Of a stretch of 64,000 nucleotides of DNA, positions 1 through 12,287 are shown one piece after another (position 1 is the first letter of the stretch; every line of letters starts with the position of its first letter). Below the pieces are notes generated by a model that saw nothing but the letters and a program-made list of their open reading frames with translations, did not search any database and was not told the DNA's origin. The translations under genes were made by a program, and so were the position numbers. The stretch is taken from NCBI GenBank assembly GCA_026545225.1, contig CM048853.1:18683255-18747254 (forward strand). Reading direction: 5' to 3'. The DNA comes from Cornus controversa (taxonomy: Eukaryota > Streptophyta > Magnoliopsida > Cornales > Cornaceae).

Positions 1-2698
1 AGTGACAGATAGCAACTTCAGTTGGTCAAGCGAACGACCTTTTGTTTCCATGAGAAAAAGTGTTTACATATTGAAAATGTGAAGATATTATGGAATCTTT
101 GCCATTAGTCATTCTTCTAGATTATCAATCATGAAATAAGAACAACTTTAATCACACATCTTCTAAGTCTTCACTCAAACTGACTAAGTTTATGTGTGTA
201 AAAAAGATCTCATAAGTCTATGTATAGTTATATACCGGTACATCAACCATATACATTAGCTTTTTTTTTTGGGTGTAAAAAACTTGGAAAAAAATCTGCA
301 AGTGCCTGTTTCCTGAAAGAGACATTTTTAGCAATTCAAAACCTTTTCGGAAACTGAGTTTAACTGGTCAAAGGTGATGGGGATCAGTGGCCACGACCTT
401 AAAAGGTGTATAAAAGGCGTGGAAAGGTGGGATCTAACTTCTAAGACCCAAGCCTTGATTTGTCATATGCTAGATGATCTGGGGTCCACTTGGAGTCTTG
501 AATAATTGGGGTTTTGGTCAGGTTGCGTCATTTATGAGCTCGGTGAGCATTATGATGTAATTTGCTTGGGGTCTTTATTTTGCTTTTATTTATGCTATTT
601 AGTCATGAGTCATAGGGAGCTCTTCAGGAGCCAAATCTGAGAAGTTGGAGAACAGTTTGGGTACCTCTGCTGACGCTGAAGAATCATTGACAGAATCTGT
701 TTCCTTGATTTCTTTCATCACAACAACATATTTAACACTCGTTTGAATACCAACCTTTGAAATTTGTATAATTAAGTTAGCAATTGATTTTTTTTAGTTA
801 TATTTTTCCCTAATTTTTTTAATCATATAATATTTGTTTAAAATTTACATGGTTAGTACTTTTATTGTTGCACATTTTTATGTTATTTGTTTTGGTTAAT
901 GCATATACACACACTATTGATTTACTTGAACCCCGGAGTTTATATATAATAATTTCATTTTTAAAAACTGTGGACTGGTTATGTTACATATCTTGAATTG
1001 TTCCGTATGTACATTGATTTATTGAATTCATATGAAAACTAAAAAGATATATGTATAACGATTTAACTAATCCATTGAATTGATATGCTAAAGTTCATCC
1101 GTTTTGATTTAGTTTTTATTGTATGTTGTAATTTTTTCCCTATTGGTCATATTTAATATTCATTTTTATTACATATACGCCTTACTTCGATTTGTTCCGC
1201 GTTGCTCTTAGGCTTCAAGAAACCATGGCACTATTAAGTGCGTGTTGAGCCTTTGACAACTATGGTACCTAATCAACGACACGAGAACAAGTAAACAAGA
1301 GACACCAAACTTTAAGATGGAATCACCAAGGCACTAGCACAAGTGATATCACCTCTTCCCACCAAGGTTTTAAGTCGCAGTTGCAGTCACCAACGCAGAC
1401 GCGCGGTGTTGCGATTTCAGAGTTTAAGGGGGTTACTTAATGGGTTGTAGCCATTGCGGTTGTGAATCTTTTTCAACACTAAGAAACTTGATCAAAACAA
1501 AGAAATGCAACAACTTTTAACTCCAAAATCCGATGAAACCATGTTTTTAATGATTTTGTTGAGTTGCCTACAAATTAAATTTTAGGTGTTATCAACTGTG
1601 AAAGAGTACTAACTTGAACTTTGCACAAAATTTATGGCCAGAAATGATTATTAAAGCAAGGAATGACCATGTCATATTCATAAAATTTATATACACTTAG
1701 ATTGGAAATGAGTATACTTGTACAGTAATATATGTGCTGTATTAGAAATTTATTTATTTTTATTTTTTTGTAATTTTATAATTTTTTAGTAAATTTTATG
1801 ATTTTTTTTATCTCAATTAAATATTTATGTCTTATAAAAAACAATTCCAAGTCTCCTAATATATATTTATACTTTTTTGCTTTTTTTATTTATTTATATT
1901 TTTTTCAGTAAGTTCAATGTCTATAACTAGTTTTTTGATTTTTAAGCCACTATCTTATTTACTTTTGTATGCAAATAATAATAATATTTATTAATATCTG
2001 GATAATATTAAGTGTGTTTATATTATACACATATTAGTAGTTTACTGAAAATATATATTATAGACATTCTGAGATGTTTGTGCCTTGATTTGTATATTTG
2101 AAGTTTGGTAGAGTGGGGTTTAGTTTTCTCTCAATTTTAGGTTAAGATTTAGAAAAAAAAACAAAGGAGAGAAGCTAAAAGTGGGTTTTGAAATCCACTT
2201 CGAAGTCAACCGATTTTTAAGACCTTGCTTCTCACATGAGAAGTTAATAAAAATAGATAGTTAGATACTTTTGCAAAGGTGTTGTGTTTGTGTTGGAAAC
2301 ATGTCGGAACTGACACTTCATAAACACTTCTTGACATGTGTCTGATACTTTATGGAAGTCTATAATTTAAAAATAAATTGGGTAAATTACACTTACCTCC
2401 ATTGACATATCATAATTACACGGCTCTCCCTTAGTTTAAAAATAACATTAGCTTCCTATACTAGACATTTTTGTTGGACAACTTTAAAAAGGATTGTGAT
2501 TTTAACTTTTTTTTCTTCAATAGTTATTATAATTTTTGTGTGTGTTGAAAACGGAGTTATAAGTAAGAAGACAACTACATATATAGTATTTTCAATTTTG
2601 TAATTTAATTTCGCTGAGATAAGCATATTTAGCCCTTTGCCTTTGTTGACAATTAACATATGCGAGGAATATGTTACAAATCACTATCCTCCAAGCTA
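1..2698. other. AT-rich non-coding stretch, no gene seen
   Basis: No reading frame here resembles a known protein. The sequence is AT-rich with homopolymer runs. Around 1197-1260 there is a diverged piece resembling the GCC-rich end of the repeat near 5946-6035 (shared GAGCCTTTGACAACTA-type string). About 1350-1470 is a locally GC-richer patch of unknown nature. A stretch at about 2205-2370 is repeated, diverged, at 7545-7710. It may be part of a long RAD54 intron, but nothing in the sequence proves that. Confidence 0.6.
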
Positions 2699-2703
2699 GG
2701 AAG

Positions 2704-5095
2704 TGTCACGCCCCAATTTCCGACTCCCGAAAACCGAGGGTGATTAGGTTACATGTCATCACCTCACATCAACATCGCAAAAAGATCATCACGTATATAT
2801 TATAACATATACACAATTCTACAACACTTTTCTCAATGGGCCCACACATGTTCACACACACACACACGCAACATCATTCTTATTCTCAAAAAAACTGTGG
2901 ACTGCCCATTTCGATTGAATGAAATGTACCATTCGATCAATCGAAATGGGTATTTCGTACAATTGAGATTGGGCTTTTGATCAATCGAAGATCTCAATTA
3001 ATCGGTGGTGTATCAAAGTTCTATCGAGACCCTATTGGAATTTGACTCAATTCCATCTAAACATTTTCGATACAAGCTTGCACAATCAAAGGATTTCGAT
3101 TAGTCGAAAAGGGGTTTTCGATCAATCGAAATGCCTTCCATAGAAATTCTGAATGCATCACACTCACACTAAAACATGCTCAATTCTCATTCTTAACATG
3201 CATACATAACATGATCAAATTGTAAAGAAAATGACATTCATACATAAATGTGCTTGAGTCGAATACATTGAGTACAAATCCATAATTCAAGACACATACA
3301 CCTATAAACAACATTTCAAAATCTTAAGTCTCCTCGTACATTTCTAAATGCACCATGTCTACATTCTGGACGTGTATAACACCAAAAACGACCCAAAAGA
3401 GAGTTCTCCTAACTCTAAGCTCAACTTACGGTTGCTCACCATCAATCACCTCGTTGCCATGTCCTGAAAGTGTTAATGTAGGGGGATGAACAATTTTAAC
3501 GGCTCAATGTAATACATTGTGCAATCTGTTCAAGTTCACATTTCATACCATTGCATAAACATATTTCAACATGCATAGCCTAACTACGCGTCATGTTTCC
3601 TAGCATTCTAGTCAAAAGCCGAAACCTTCATTCACATGACATATACATAAAAAATGCTTGACAACCACAATATTCACAAACATGCTTCAATGCACAATTT
3701 ATCATATCTATAACATATGACACAATCGAATTCACATATAAAATTCACTTAAGTCACATTGTTACACTTAAGACTCAAACGCTCTCGGAATTGGAATCAC
3801 ACTCACACACACAATCCAGATACGTGCCGAAGCCCATACCCCATATTCTAGTTATTTTCGCGCTACTAACCCACCGGTAACCAACCCCCTTGCGCAAGTT
3901 CAAGGTCTTTCAACCCTCGGGGATATGTTTTCACTTCCGAGATAATACCCCTTCCCCTTCCCCCCCCCCCCCACACACACACAAAACATGTCAGGTCTTG
4001 CATATACATTTGCATGTCTCGATGCATTGCACCCAATTCATGTCCTATGTTCATTCTAGCATGTTATGCAAGAATTTATAATGACACATGCTTACATTAG
4101 ACTCCCAAAACTAGATTTTTGACAATTTCCCAAAATCTCACACATGCAATATTCTCATATAAGGCATACATTAGCAATTCAAACATTCTATATCACATAC
4201 CAATCATTTTTAATCCAAAGAAACATATATACATCAATTTAAATCAATAATTTCATGCTAAAGTCCTATATAATCATATATAACATGAAATCATCAATTT
4301 TATGCCTAAAACATGAAATTTAACTTGAAATAAAAGCCACAACACACAACCTTTACCTCAAGAGATGAAATTCACAAGTCTCAAATCACCCAAACCTCCG
4401 AAGTCTTCAAATCACGTATTTGAACCGATTAGAGTGAAGAGGATCATGTAAGAAACAACTTTAACCCTTGCACCAATACCCCAATCCAACTCCAAAGCAT
4501 CCAAATCTTAGAGAGAAGAAATAGATCACAAAGTCTTCCACCGAACCAAAATGCTCTGAATCTAATTTTCAATCTGTAGATATCGTAGAGAACGTCAAGG
4601 TGAACAACAATGATGTTCAAAATTTCTTCCAAATCCAAGCCTAAGTTAGAGGAATTCTAGAGAGAAGGGAAAGCTTGCAAGAGGGAGATATAGAGAGAGA
4701 AAGTGGCTGTAATATCTGTCTCCCAGATTTTTATAAGCCCACGGGTGTAAAATGACTAAAACACTCATAGTCACTTAACGTACCTTCCCGACTTCCGTTT
4801 TTGAGTTCGAAAGCGGCTATGGCCTCAAAATTTACTCTATGACTCTTCTAATATTCTAATTTGTTTATAAGCAAAAATAAGATTTTCCAAAAAAATATTT
4901 GGATTTTTGGGCCCACCCGACCTGTCCCGGGTCCCGACGACTCAAAATTTTAAAATGAGTCGAATGGCTCACAAAACTTTCCCGATCTCTAAGCTAGACC
5001 CCACATATGTAAATTACATTTAAAACATATGCAAATCAATTAAAATCCTATTTCGGACAATAATTAAATAAAAGAAAAAATTTCGGATCTCTATA
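2704..5095 (+). mobile_element. Solo LTR, family LTR-X copy 1
   Basis: The segment begins TGTCACGCCCC, the same start as three other blocks in this window, and is bounded by a perfect 5-bp direct repeat GGAAG (2699-2703 and 5096-5100). TG start, matching terminal sequence and a 5-bp TSD are the hallmarks of an LTR, and no internal coding region accompanies it, so it is best read as a solo LTR of about 2.4 kb. It contains a cluster of TTTCG-N6-CGAAA dyads near its start, a C12/CA microsatellite near 3961 and a purine-rich patch near 4680-4710. The parent family (Gypsy or Copia) cannot be told from the LTR alone. Confidence 0.8.
2905..3140. repeat. Cluster of TTTCG-N6-CGAAA dyads
   Basis: Several near-palindromic 14-16-mers sit within about 235 bp, for example TTCGATCAATCGAAA (twice) and TTTCGATTAGTCGAAAA. 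The outer arms TTTCG and CGAAA are kept while the six central bases differ. Function is unknown. The same motif recurs in unrelated elements of this window. Confidence 0.75.
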
Positions 5096-5100
5096 GGAAG

Positions 5101-5251
5101 CATAAACACTTATCTTAGGGGTGACGTGGTAGTATCGGACACGCGTGGGATACGGTCAGGACATGTGTCAGACACAGCTAGAAGTTTCCTGAAATTTTTG
5201 GTTGGAGATAATTGGGACACGACATGGACATGATAGTCATAGTGGCGCGCC
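5101..5251. other. Short non-coding stretch with CGGACACG-type words
   Basis: Contains words such as GGACACGCGTGGGATACGG that resemble the GATACGG-rich MITE at 8691-9178, but too diverged to bound as an element. Confidence 0.3.
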
Positions 5252-6020
5252 TTAGGCTCAAGGTTCCTCAAGGCGTAGTAGTTGTGCCTAGACGAAGGCC
5301 AGGCCATGCTCCTTCAATAAGGCGCACACCTTTGCATCTAATGCGCAAGTCGCGGCTAATATAAAACACTTATTTTTTTTCCCTACTTGTTAGCATGTGG
5401 TGTATTTTTGTGTTACGGTGGACTCTAACCATATAATACAGTCCTTAACGGTAAAAGAAATAAAAAAGGTCGATTGATAGATTCAATATAATCAGTCGAT
5501 TCAGGACTTTTGGGAAGTCAATGCACAATGGGACGATAGTCTGCGATTTTGGCTTTCTAGACGTCGAGCTCTTCTCTGGCACCTTCTTCTTTGTTTTTTG
5601 TTTCTTTTTTTCCTCCTTATTGTTCTGTTTTTTTATTCCCTGCTCACCTTTTTTTTTCCTTTTTATGGTCTTTTTGTTCTTCTCTCTCTCTCTCTTTTCT
5701 TCTTTTATTTTTTATTTTTTTATGCACTTTTAATTTGTTTATGTTTTGTAGTTTGTTTATCAAATGTGTGTAATAGTTGCTAAAATATATTTTCACAAAA
5801 ACATTGAAAATTTTGAAAGTGGGATATTATATAGTTCTCATGCTTTTGTCTAAACAGTAGTTTGAGGTTGTTGAGCAATTGTTGCTGCTGACTTTGTATT
5901 TATTGGCTACACATTTTATTTTATCTTCAACTTGCTCCTTGTTTCAGTCAGGCCTATGCCTCGCCTTGTGCCTCAGGCTCCAAGAGGCCTTAACGCCTTT
6001 GTGCACCTTGAGCCTTTAAC
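5252..6020. mobile_element. Possible non-autonomous DNA element with imperfect TIRs
   Basis: The left end reads TTAGGCTCAAGG...CAAGGCG. The right end, on the opposite strand, reads TTAAAGGCTCAAGG...AAAGGCG, giving an imperfect terminal inverted repeat of about 25 bp. The interior is non-coding, with a pyrimidine-rich tract at 5584-5740 that produces phenylalanine-rich chance frames. I could not settle a target-site duplication. A diverged fragment of the same end lies near 1200-1255. Confidence 0.35.
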
Positions 6021-6833
6021 AACTACACGAAAAAACATGTTTGGAACACTTTCATGACATGGTGGGGGTGGTTTTGTAATTATTTTTCTTAGAAGAATGT
6101 GATTCATTGCAATTTAAACAATAAATATCTAGCTCTAAGCTCTAAATTGGTGATTTCGTTTATGATTATATGGATAAAATGAGCAAAAAATAAATATTAT
6201 CCAACTTAACCAATTTCTTCTATGTGACTTATAGTAAAGAAGGAAGTTACCAAAAACATGAGAATTTGCACAAATGACTATTGCTATTTAAGTGACAATT
6301 GAAATATTATTAAAAAAATGCAGTGTTTTTAAGCTAATGAAATTCAAATTTGATGAAAGTGAAGAATTCTTGCTTCAATATGCCAGAAGGTCTTTATCTT
6401 GATATGTCTGTACAAACGACTGCCAATATGTTGCTCAGATGCTTCCATCACACAATGAGAGATGCACCATTTTCTGCCATAGTAAGATTAAGTATCATTG
6501 TAGCTACCTTTGGAGTCCTGTTGTGCATGGGGAGAAAAAGAATTAAATTAGGAAGAGTAAAGGAAATAACTTTAGGATTCCCATGTTTTTTGGTAATTTC
6601 CTTTTTTACAGTAGGTAGTGTAGAATAAATTGGTTTTGTTAGTGTAGGAAGGGGAAAAGTGGTTTTGTTGTATTAGGAAACTTGGAATAAGGAGAAAAGT
6701 GGGTTTGCAACATGGTTATTAGATTACTTCCAACAATCACTATGTTTGTTGTGGAGAAAGTCTCTTGCTCACCAGTGTGCAAGAGACCAATTATGTATAT
6801 AATAATGTATTATATTATTATTTTTTGGCTTAT
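6021..6833. other. Non-coding stretch, no recognised gene
   Basis: A 92-codon frame at 6350-6628 is the only sizeable open stretch. Its product resembles no family I know and has no supporting context, so I treat it as chance. The rest is AT-rich and looks intronic or intergenic. Confidence 0.5.
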
Positions 6834-7010
6834 CCCCGCCTTATCCATGTCCTATTTTTTTGAAATATGCCGTATCGCCTTGTCCGAATCGTGTCGTACC
6901 CATGTATTCCCGCCTTATCAATGTCCTATTTTTTTGAGATTTGCCTTATTACCTTGTCTGAATCGTGTCGTACCCATGTCCCGTGTCCATATCTGTGTTT
7001 CCTAGCCTCC
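6834..7010 (-). mobile_element. Diverged copy of the GATACGG-rich MITE, internally duplicated
   Basis: Read on the minus strand, this region matches the left part of the MITE at 8691-9178 (words such as GACACGATTCGGACAAGG, CAAAAAAATAGGAC). About 75 bp is repeated in tandem (roughly 6836-6910 and 6911-6985). Clean terminal repeats were not found, so this is a partial or decayed copy. Confidence 0.6.
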
Positions 7011-7408
7011 AAGGAGGTCAATGTAATATCTTTAGTCAACAGGTAAAAGATAAATGTAGGGAAAGTAACTTGGCACTTGTCAAATTAAATAGTACATAAT
7101 AATTGATAATGAGCATGTAAAACTGAATTGATATAAGACTAAAGCATCCATAGTCGTTCTCACAGAATAGTATCATATTCATTACAAACTACAACAAAAC
7201 TAAAAGCAAACTAAACTAAACTATACTACTAAAGGTCCATTATAATGGTTGAGAATGTGTTGTCACAACAGTTGAAGCAACAGTTCTACCAAGGTTTCTT
7301 TTATATAAAGGTCCATCATTATTGTCATTTTCATTTTAATTATGTGGGGTTTGGTACATTTATTCATTTTGACAAAGTTCTTGTTACCAACATATAGGAT
7401 TCTATTAG

Positions 7409-7493
7409 TCTCTTTAATTTACTTGCTCTTCCTGATCATATTGATTCTCTTTTGTTAGTGACTTTGATGCATAAAAGAGAAAATAGTTCAAGG
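7409..7493 (+). repeat. 85-bp direct repeat, left copy
   Basis: Shares long words with 14484-14570, including TTGCTCTTCCTGATCATA and AAAAGAGAAAATAGTTCA. The two copies bracket the whole Copia cluster in the same orientation. By eye they are close to 90 percent identical. Confidence 0.75.
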
Positions 7494-8014
7494 CATTTTT
7501 ACTTTGCTAAAATATCAGCCTGACTCGGTCTCAACCTTGCCCAAGTCCGAGTTGACTCCACTAAGTCAACTGGTTTTTAAAACCTTGCTTCCCACATGGG
7601 AATCTAAGAAGAATAGATACTTTTGCAAATGTGTTGTGTTTGTGTCGGACATTGACAATTCATGGACACTTATTGACAACCTTCCAACACTTTATGGAAG
7701 TGTCTGTTAGGAAATTGAGTCATGTGTTGGCATATACCTCATAAAAACAGAGTTGACTGTGTCAAAGTGTCGTTGAGCTGTTTGGGAACATCAATTGAAG
7801 ATATGATTGACACGAAATTTCAGAGATCTTGAAATAATCAATCACGTATTTAGGCTACAGGTAATTGGACTTTAGATGATCTTAGTTTAACCTATCTTTA
7901 TATTGGTTGGGGTATACAAAGTTCTGCAATTCTTTTTTGTACAATTGGCTTTTCAAACTTAGTGTTTTTAATGTTTTTCAAAATTGGGTTAAAAAAGGAA
8001 AACAATGCTTATCT

Positions 8015-8175
8015 ATTGAAGTGTCGATCGATCGAGACAGTTCCTGGATGTGTCAATCAATCGAGATGCTACCCAGAAAAATAAAAGAAAAACCAGTAAG
8101 TGTCAATTGAAGTGTCGATTAATCGACAATTGTCTAGAAGGTGTTGATTGAAGTTTTGATTAATTGAACTTGTTG
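8015..8175. repeat. Diverged dyad cluster (TCGATCGATCGA / TCAATCAATCGAGA words)
   Basis: Several imperfect words of the TCGATTGATCGA class occur within 160 bp just outside the Copia LTR. They are more decayed than those in the Athila LTR. Confidence 0.5.
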
Positions 8176-8290
8176 GACTTTCAGTTTTTAATAATTCTCT
8201 TAAATTAGAATTTAGTTGGTTTTAACTACCTAAAATATTTGGGACTCTTATATTTGTAATGATTACTCAAAATACGGGGCATATTGAACT

Positions 8291-8447
8291 TGTTGAGAGA
8301 GGGAAGAAAAGAGACAGTTGTTTAGGGTATTCTCTCAATACAGAGAACCCACAAAAGAATCTGATATATATATATATACAAGTATGACTTATTTACTTAT
8401 TTACAAGATGACCCCAATTCTATCTTTAATTACACTATTACCCAACA
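8291..8447 (-). repeat. 3' LTR of Copia A
   Basis: On the minus strand this starts TGTTGGGTAATAG and ends CTCTCTCAACA, with TG and CA termini. It is preceded on the element side by a purine tract (TTGAGGGGGAG), which is a good polypurine tract. Internal TATATA and polyadenylation-type sequences fit an LTR. Confidence 0.8.
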
Positions 8448-8477
8448 CTCCCCCTCAAATTGGAGCATAGATATCTA

Positions 8478-8788
8478 TCATGCCCAGCTTGTTACATAAT
8501 TCTGAAATTGCAATTTTCCCAATGCCTTAGTAAATACATCTCCCAATTGATCTTTGGATCTCACATAAGTAGTAACTAGCCTCTTACTCATCACCAAATC
8601 TCTCACAAAATGGCAATCTACTTCAATATGCTTAGTTCTCTCATGAAACACCGGATTGCTAGCAATGTACATTGTTGCTTGATTATTTTTTATGAAGCAC
8701 GGATACGGGATACGGATACGACACGATACGGATACGGCGATACGGCAAATCTCAAAAAAATAGGATACGGGTATGGCGGGATACGACA

Positions 8789-8827
<39 letters not shown>

Positions 8828-9510
8828 TAATAGAACACAAAATTAAGTTTTAAGTTTTAACTTAAAGATTTTTTTTTTCAACATTAAAAGACCTTTTGAT
8901 TTATTACAAATTAAGCTCCACCTTTAACTAAACTCTTTAATATTACAATATGGCCACCATCTTTTTTATAAAAAATAAAAAAAAAAAATTACAAATTTGT
9001 CCAAACGTATCCCAGAAGTATCCACCACGTATCCTGGCGTATCCAAAACGTATTCAAAAATAAAAAAATTATTTAAAAAAATCGGATACTTCTTGGGAGT
9101 ATCCGATACGTGTTCGGCCATATCTTGTCCGTATCCGATACGGCCACGGGACCTTCGAGGAAGTATCCGTGCTTCATAGATTATCACAAATCATCCTTGT
9201 AGGCATGTCATTGGAAAAACCCATCTCTTGTGAAAGAGATTTTACCCGCATCATTTCACAAGCTGTATCAGCCATTGCTCTATACTCTGCCTCTGCACTT
9301 GATCTCGCTACATTATTTTTCTTTTTTACTTTTCCACGTTACTAAATTACCTCCCACAAACGTGCAATATCCAAATATAGACTTCCTATCAATTTGGCTT
9401 CCTGTCCAATTTGCATCCGTGAACGCAACAATATCCATGTTCTTGTTCTTAGAGGACTTAAAGATAAGTCCTTTACCAGGAGCTCTCCTTTCAAGTATGT
9501 CAAAATTCAA
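8478..9510 (-). pseudogene. Copia A RNase H region
   Basis: The minus strand shows the Copia RNase H signature, with FHERTKHIEVDCHFVRD and a later DQLGDVFTKAL block, and upstream the ANWTGSQIDRKSIFGYCTF block. The region is split by the MITE at 8691-9178. It is a fossil, not a functional gene. Confidence 0.88.
8691..9178. mobile_element. GATACGG-rich MITE inserted in Copia A
   Basis: A perfect 16-bp terminal inverted repeat, TATGAAGCACGGATAC at the left and GTATCCGTGCTTCATA at the right, bounds a 488-bp non-coding element. GATTAT flanks both sides (8681-8686 and 9179-9184), within a degenerate direct repeat of about 9 bp, and the Copia RNase H reading resumes after it. The interior has runs of ATACGG/CGGATAC words at both ends and an AT microsatellite. 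A 9-bp duplication would suit a Mutator-type MITE. A related decayed copy lies at 6834-7010. Confidence 0.85.
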
Positions 9511-10330
9511 TATACCGCATCCAAATGAGGTTGTCTGGGTTGTTGCATAAATTGACTTACCACTCCTAAAGCAAATGGTATGTCCGGTCTCGTCACAGTT
9601 AAATATATTAATTTTCCAACAAGTCTTCGATATCTTCCTGGGTCATTAAGAAGCTCTCCCTCATCTGGGCTAAACTTTATATTTGAATCCATGGGAGTAT
9701 TGGTCGGTTTTGGTCCTAACATGCCCGTCTCACTTAATAAGTCACATACATACTTCCTTTGAGATATGCAAATGCCTTTACGAGATGTCGCTACTTCTAT
9801 TCCCAAAAAATATCTTAACCTACCCAAGTCTTTCATATGAAAATGCTTGCTCAAAAAATGCTTTAATTCATTAATACCAAACTTATCACGACAATATCAT
9901 ACACTGCTAGGATGATAGTACCGCTTTGGCAATGTCTCACAAAAACATAATGATTTGATGTAGTTCTATTTAATCCAAATTTACTTATCACATCACTAAA
10001 TTTGTCAAACCATGCCCTTGGAGACAGCTTCAACCCATAAATAGCTTTCTTTAATTGATACACAAGATGTGACTCCCCCTGAGCAACAAACCCAGGCGGT
10101 TGCTCCATATAAACTTCCTCTTGAAGGTCGCCATGTAAGAAGGCATTTTTAATATCTAGCTGGCAGAGAGGCCAACTCTCAATAGTTGCAAACAATAGAA
10201 CACAGATAGAATTAAGACGAGCAACAGGAGAAAATGTTTCAAAATAGTCGACCCCAAATGTCTGAGTATATCCTTTAGCTACTAAGCAAGCCTTCAACCT
10301 TTCAATTGTACCATCAGGATGATACTTGAT
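9507..10330 (-). pseudogene. Copia A reverse transcriptase region
   Basis: The minus strand carries typical Copia RT blocks: [51 protein letters not shown], then MKDLGRLRYFLGIEV and GKLIYLTVTRPDI. Broken fossil. Confidence 0.9.
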
Positions 10331-10357
10331 AGCATAAATCCATCGACAACCAATTGT

Positions 10358-11098
10358 TTATTTTTCGAGAGGTAAAGGAGTTAAGTCCCATGCGTTATTT
10401 TGTTGAAGTGCTGCCATTTCTTCAAGCATAGCATGTTTCCAACCAGGAGAGGATAGGGCTTGGAGATAAGATTGAGGAACAGAAACAGGAGATAAAGCAC
10501 AAACTAATGACCAAAAAGATGAAGATAAATGAGCAAAGGAAAGAACATGTTCAACTGGATTAAGAGTGCAAGAATGAGTACGTTTGCGTAAGGCAATAGG
10601 AAGATCATCTTGAGAAGGAGCCTCAACGGAAGTAGACGATTGATGTGGTGCTTCCTTCGGTCGTCGACTATACACTTGAAGTGGTTTATGTGTCACAGAG
10701 TCAGTAGAAACAATAGGCAAGGGAACCAACAAATCAGTATCTAGAGACTAATCATGTGAAGAAAAGAAAGGAGTGGCTTCAAAGGTCACATCCATACACA
10801 CAAAATAACGACGAGTGCTAGGATCCCAACATTTATACACTTTTTGAGTTTGAGAGTATCCCACAAATACACATTTGATTGCACGAGGAGACAATTTATC
10901 AATTCTAGGACTAAACACGTGCGCAAAGCAAACACAACCAAACACACGAGGGGGCAACGCAAATAAAGAACGATCAGGATAAAGATTAGAATAAGGAGAC
11001 TTCCCTTTAAGAACCGAAGACGGCGTTCGATTGATTAAATAACAAGCAGTTAACAAAGCACCCCCCCAAAATTTCTTTGGAACATGCATATGGATCAT
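10358..11098 (-). pseudogene. Copia A integrase C-terminal and linker region
   Basis: Shows the Copia integrase C-terminal landmarks: KFWGGALLTACYLINRTPS, PRVFGCVCFAH and KCVFVGYSQTQK, followed by the variable linker leading to RT (WKHAMLEEMAALQQNNAWDL). Confidence 0.88.
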
Positions 11099-11109
11099 TA
11101 AAGTATGAG

Positions 11110-11762
11110 CTATTCAATTAAATGCCTATTTTTTCGTTCTGCGACTCCATTTTGCTGAGGAGTATAAGAAAAAGAATTTTGATAGAGAATTCCATGTGTA
11201 TCACAGAACTCGGAAATAACACCTTTAATATATTCCATAGCATTATCAGATTGCAGAGTACGAATAACACATCCAAAATGAACCTCAATTTCTTTATAAA
11301 ATAATTTAAGTACAAGTAGAGGTTCAGAACGATTTTTCATTAAAAATAGCTAAGTCATCCTTGAATAATCATCAACAAAAGTAACAAAAATATGAAAAAC
11401 CTAATAAACTTTTATGACGGGCAGGGCCCCAATGTCAGTATACACTAACTCAAAAGGAGAAGACTGACAATTATTGACTCAAGAAGGAAAAGAAACTCTA
11501 TGATACTTACCTGATTGACATGACTCACATTCTAAAGTAGACACCAACTCAAGAAAAGGTAATGCGGACTTCAAATACTTCAATGTCGATTCAATTATGC
11601 CACTACTGGACAAAGACCCTTTAGTGGAGAGTCACACCATTAGTAGAAGAACCACAATCCAAGTAGTAGAGACCACATGACCGGCACCAATCGTCTTCTT
11701 TGTTTTGAGGTCTTGAATGACATAATAGAAAGGATAAAAAGTCAAAGAACAGTTAAGCGCTT
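11110..11762 (-). pseudogene. Copia A integrase core and pre-integrase region
   Basis: The minus strand shows TLQSDNAMEY and NSFSYTPQQNGVAERKNR, the catalytic-core landmarks of Copia integrase. Nearer 11500 lies an ECESCQSGKYHR zinc-binding-like block, and near 11700 a pre-integrase segment (VIQDLKTKKTIGAGH). It ends where the LTR of element B starts. Confidence 0.85.
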
Positions 11763-12287
11763 TGTTAGGTTGGCTCAAATTCCTACTGTGATTAGGTTTC
11801 TATTATAGAGTTGTATCTTATTAGGTAATTTCTTAGTAGGCAAGTCTTGGTTTCAAGGAAGGAAAGTACTTGTTAGGCAAGTCTTGGGCTCTAAGGAATT
11901 GTAATCCTAGTCCACCAAGGAATTGGGTTTTGGGCTCTATAAATAGTTATCTATGTTATAGGTTGAGACGAGTGAGAAGAGAAGAGGCAACACTCTTATT
12001 GTTTTTGAGAGGACACTTAGAGAGAGAATTCTTGTTTAGAATTTGTGATTTCCTTTTGAGTGAGATTGGCTGTACAAGGGTTGAGAGTTGAGCGTACTCT
12101 TGTTACAATCTTTCTACTTGTACTGTTACAATCTATATAGTGAAATCGGGGCTCTCCGTGGACTTAGGCTTGTTTAGCCAAACCACGTATAATTCTTGGT
12201 GTGTTTTTGCAAATTTCTTCGTACTTGTTTACTTATCATCACATCGTAATATTTGGTGGTTCGTGATTGGGGGCTTATTTCTCAACA
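11763..12287 (+). repeat. 5' LTR of Copia B
   Basis: Starts TGTTAGGTTGGCTC and ends TTTCTCAACA. It contains a TATA-type promoter, GGCTCTATAAATAG, near 11935-11950. A related 139-bp fragment lies at 20053-20191. Confidence 0.88.

Larger units (their letters stand above)
7011..8290. other. Non-coding stretch flanking the Copia element
   Basis: No gene is recognised. It holds an 85-bp segment (7409-7493) that is repeated at 14484-14570, a segment (7545-7710) that matches 2205-2370, and several TCGAT(C/T)-type dyad words at 8015-8175. Confidence 0.5.
8291..11762 (-). mobile_element. Broken Ty1/Copia element A
   Basis: A minus-strand Copia fossil. Reading leftward from 11762 the recognisable parts are the pre-integrase segment, integrase core, integrase C-terminal region, reverse transcriptase, RNase H and a 157-bp LTR. 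The order is that of Copia (integrase before RT). Gag, protease and the 5' LTR are not present: the element stops where the LTR of element B begins at 11763. It is broken in perhaps eight or more places and interrupted by a MITE at 8691-9178. Lineage is uncertain; the short LTR would suit an Ale- or Ivana-type element. Confidence 0.9.

Noticed and set aside
5521-5783. Phenylalanine-rich frames that look like membrane proteins
   Set aside because: They come from a pyrimidine-rich tract open in overlapping frames.
6350-6628. 92-codon plus-strand frame as a gene
   Set aside because: No recognisable family, no splice or promoter context, and it ends in low-complexity hydrophobic sequence.
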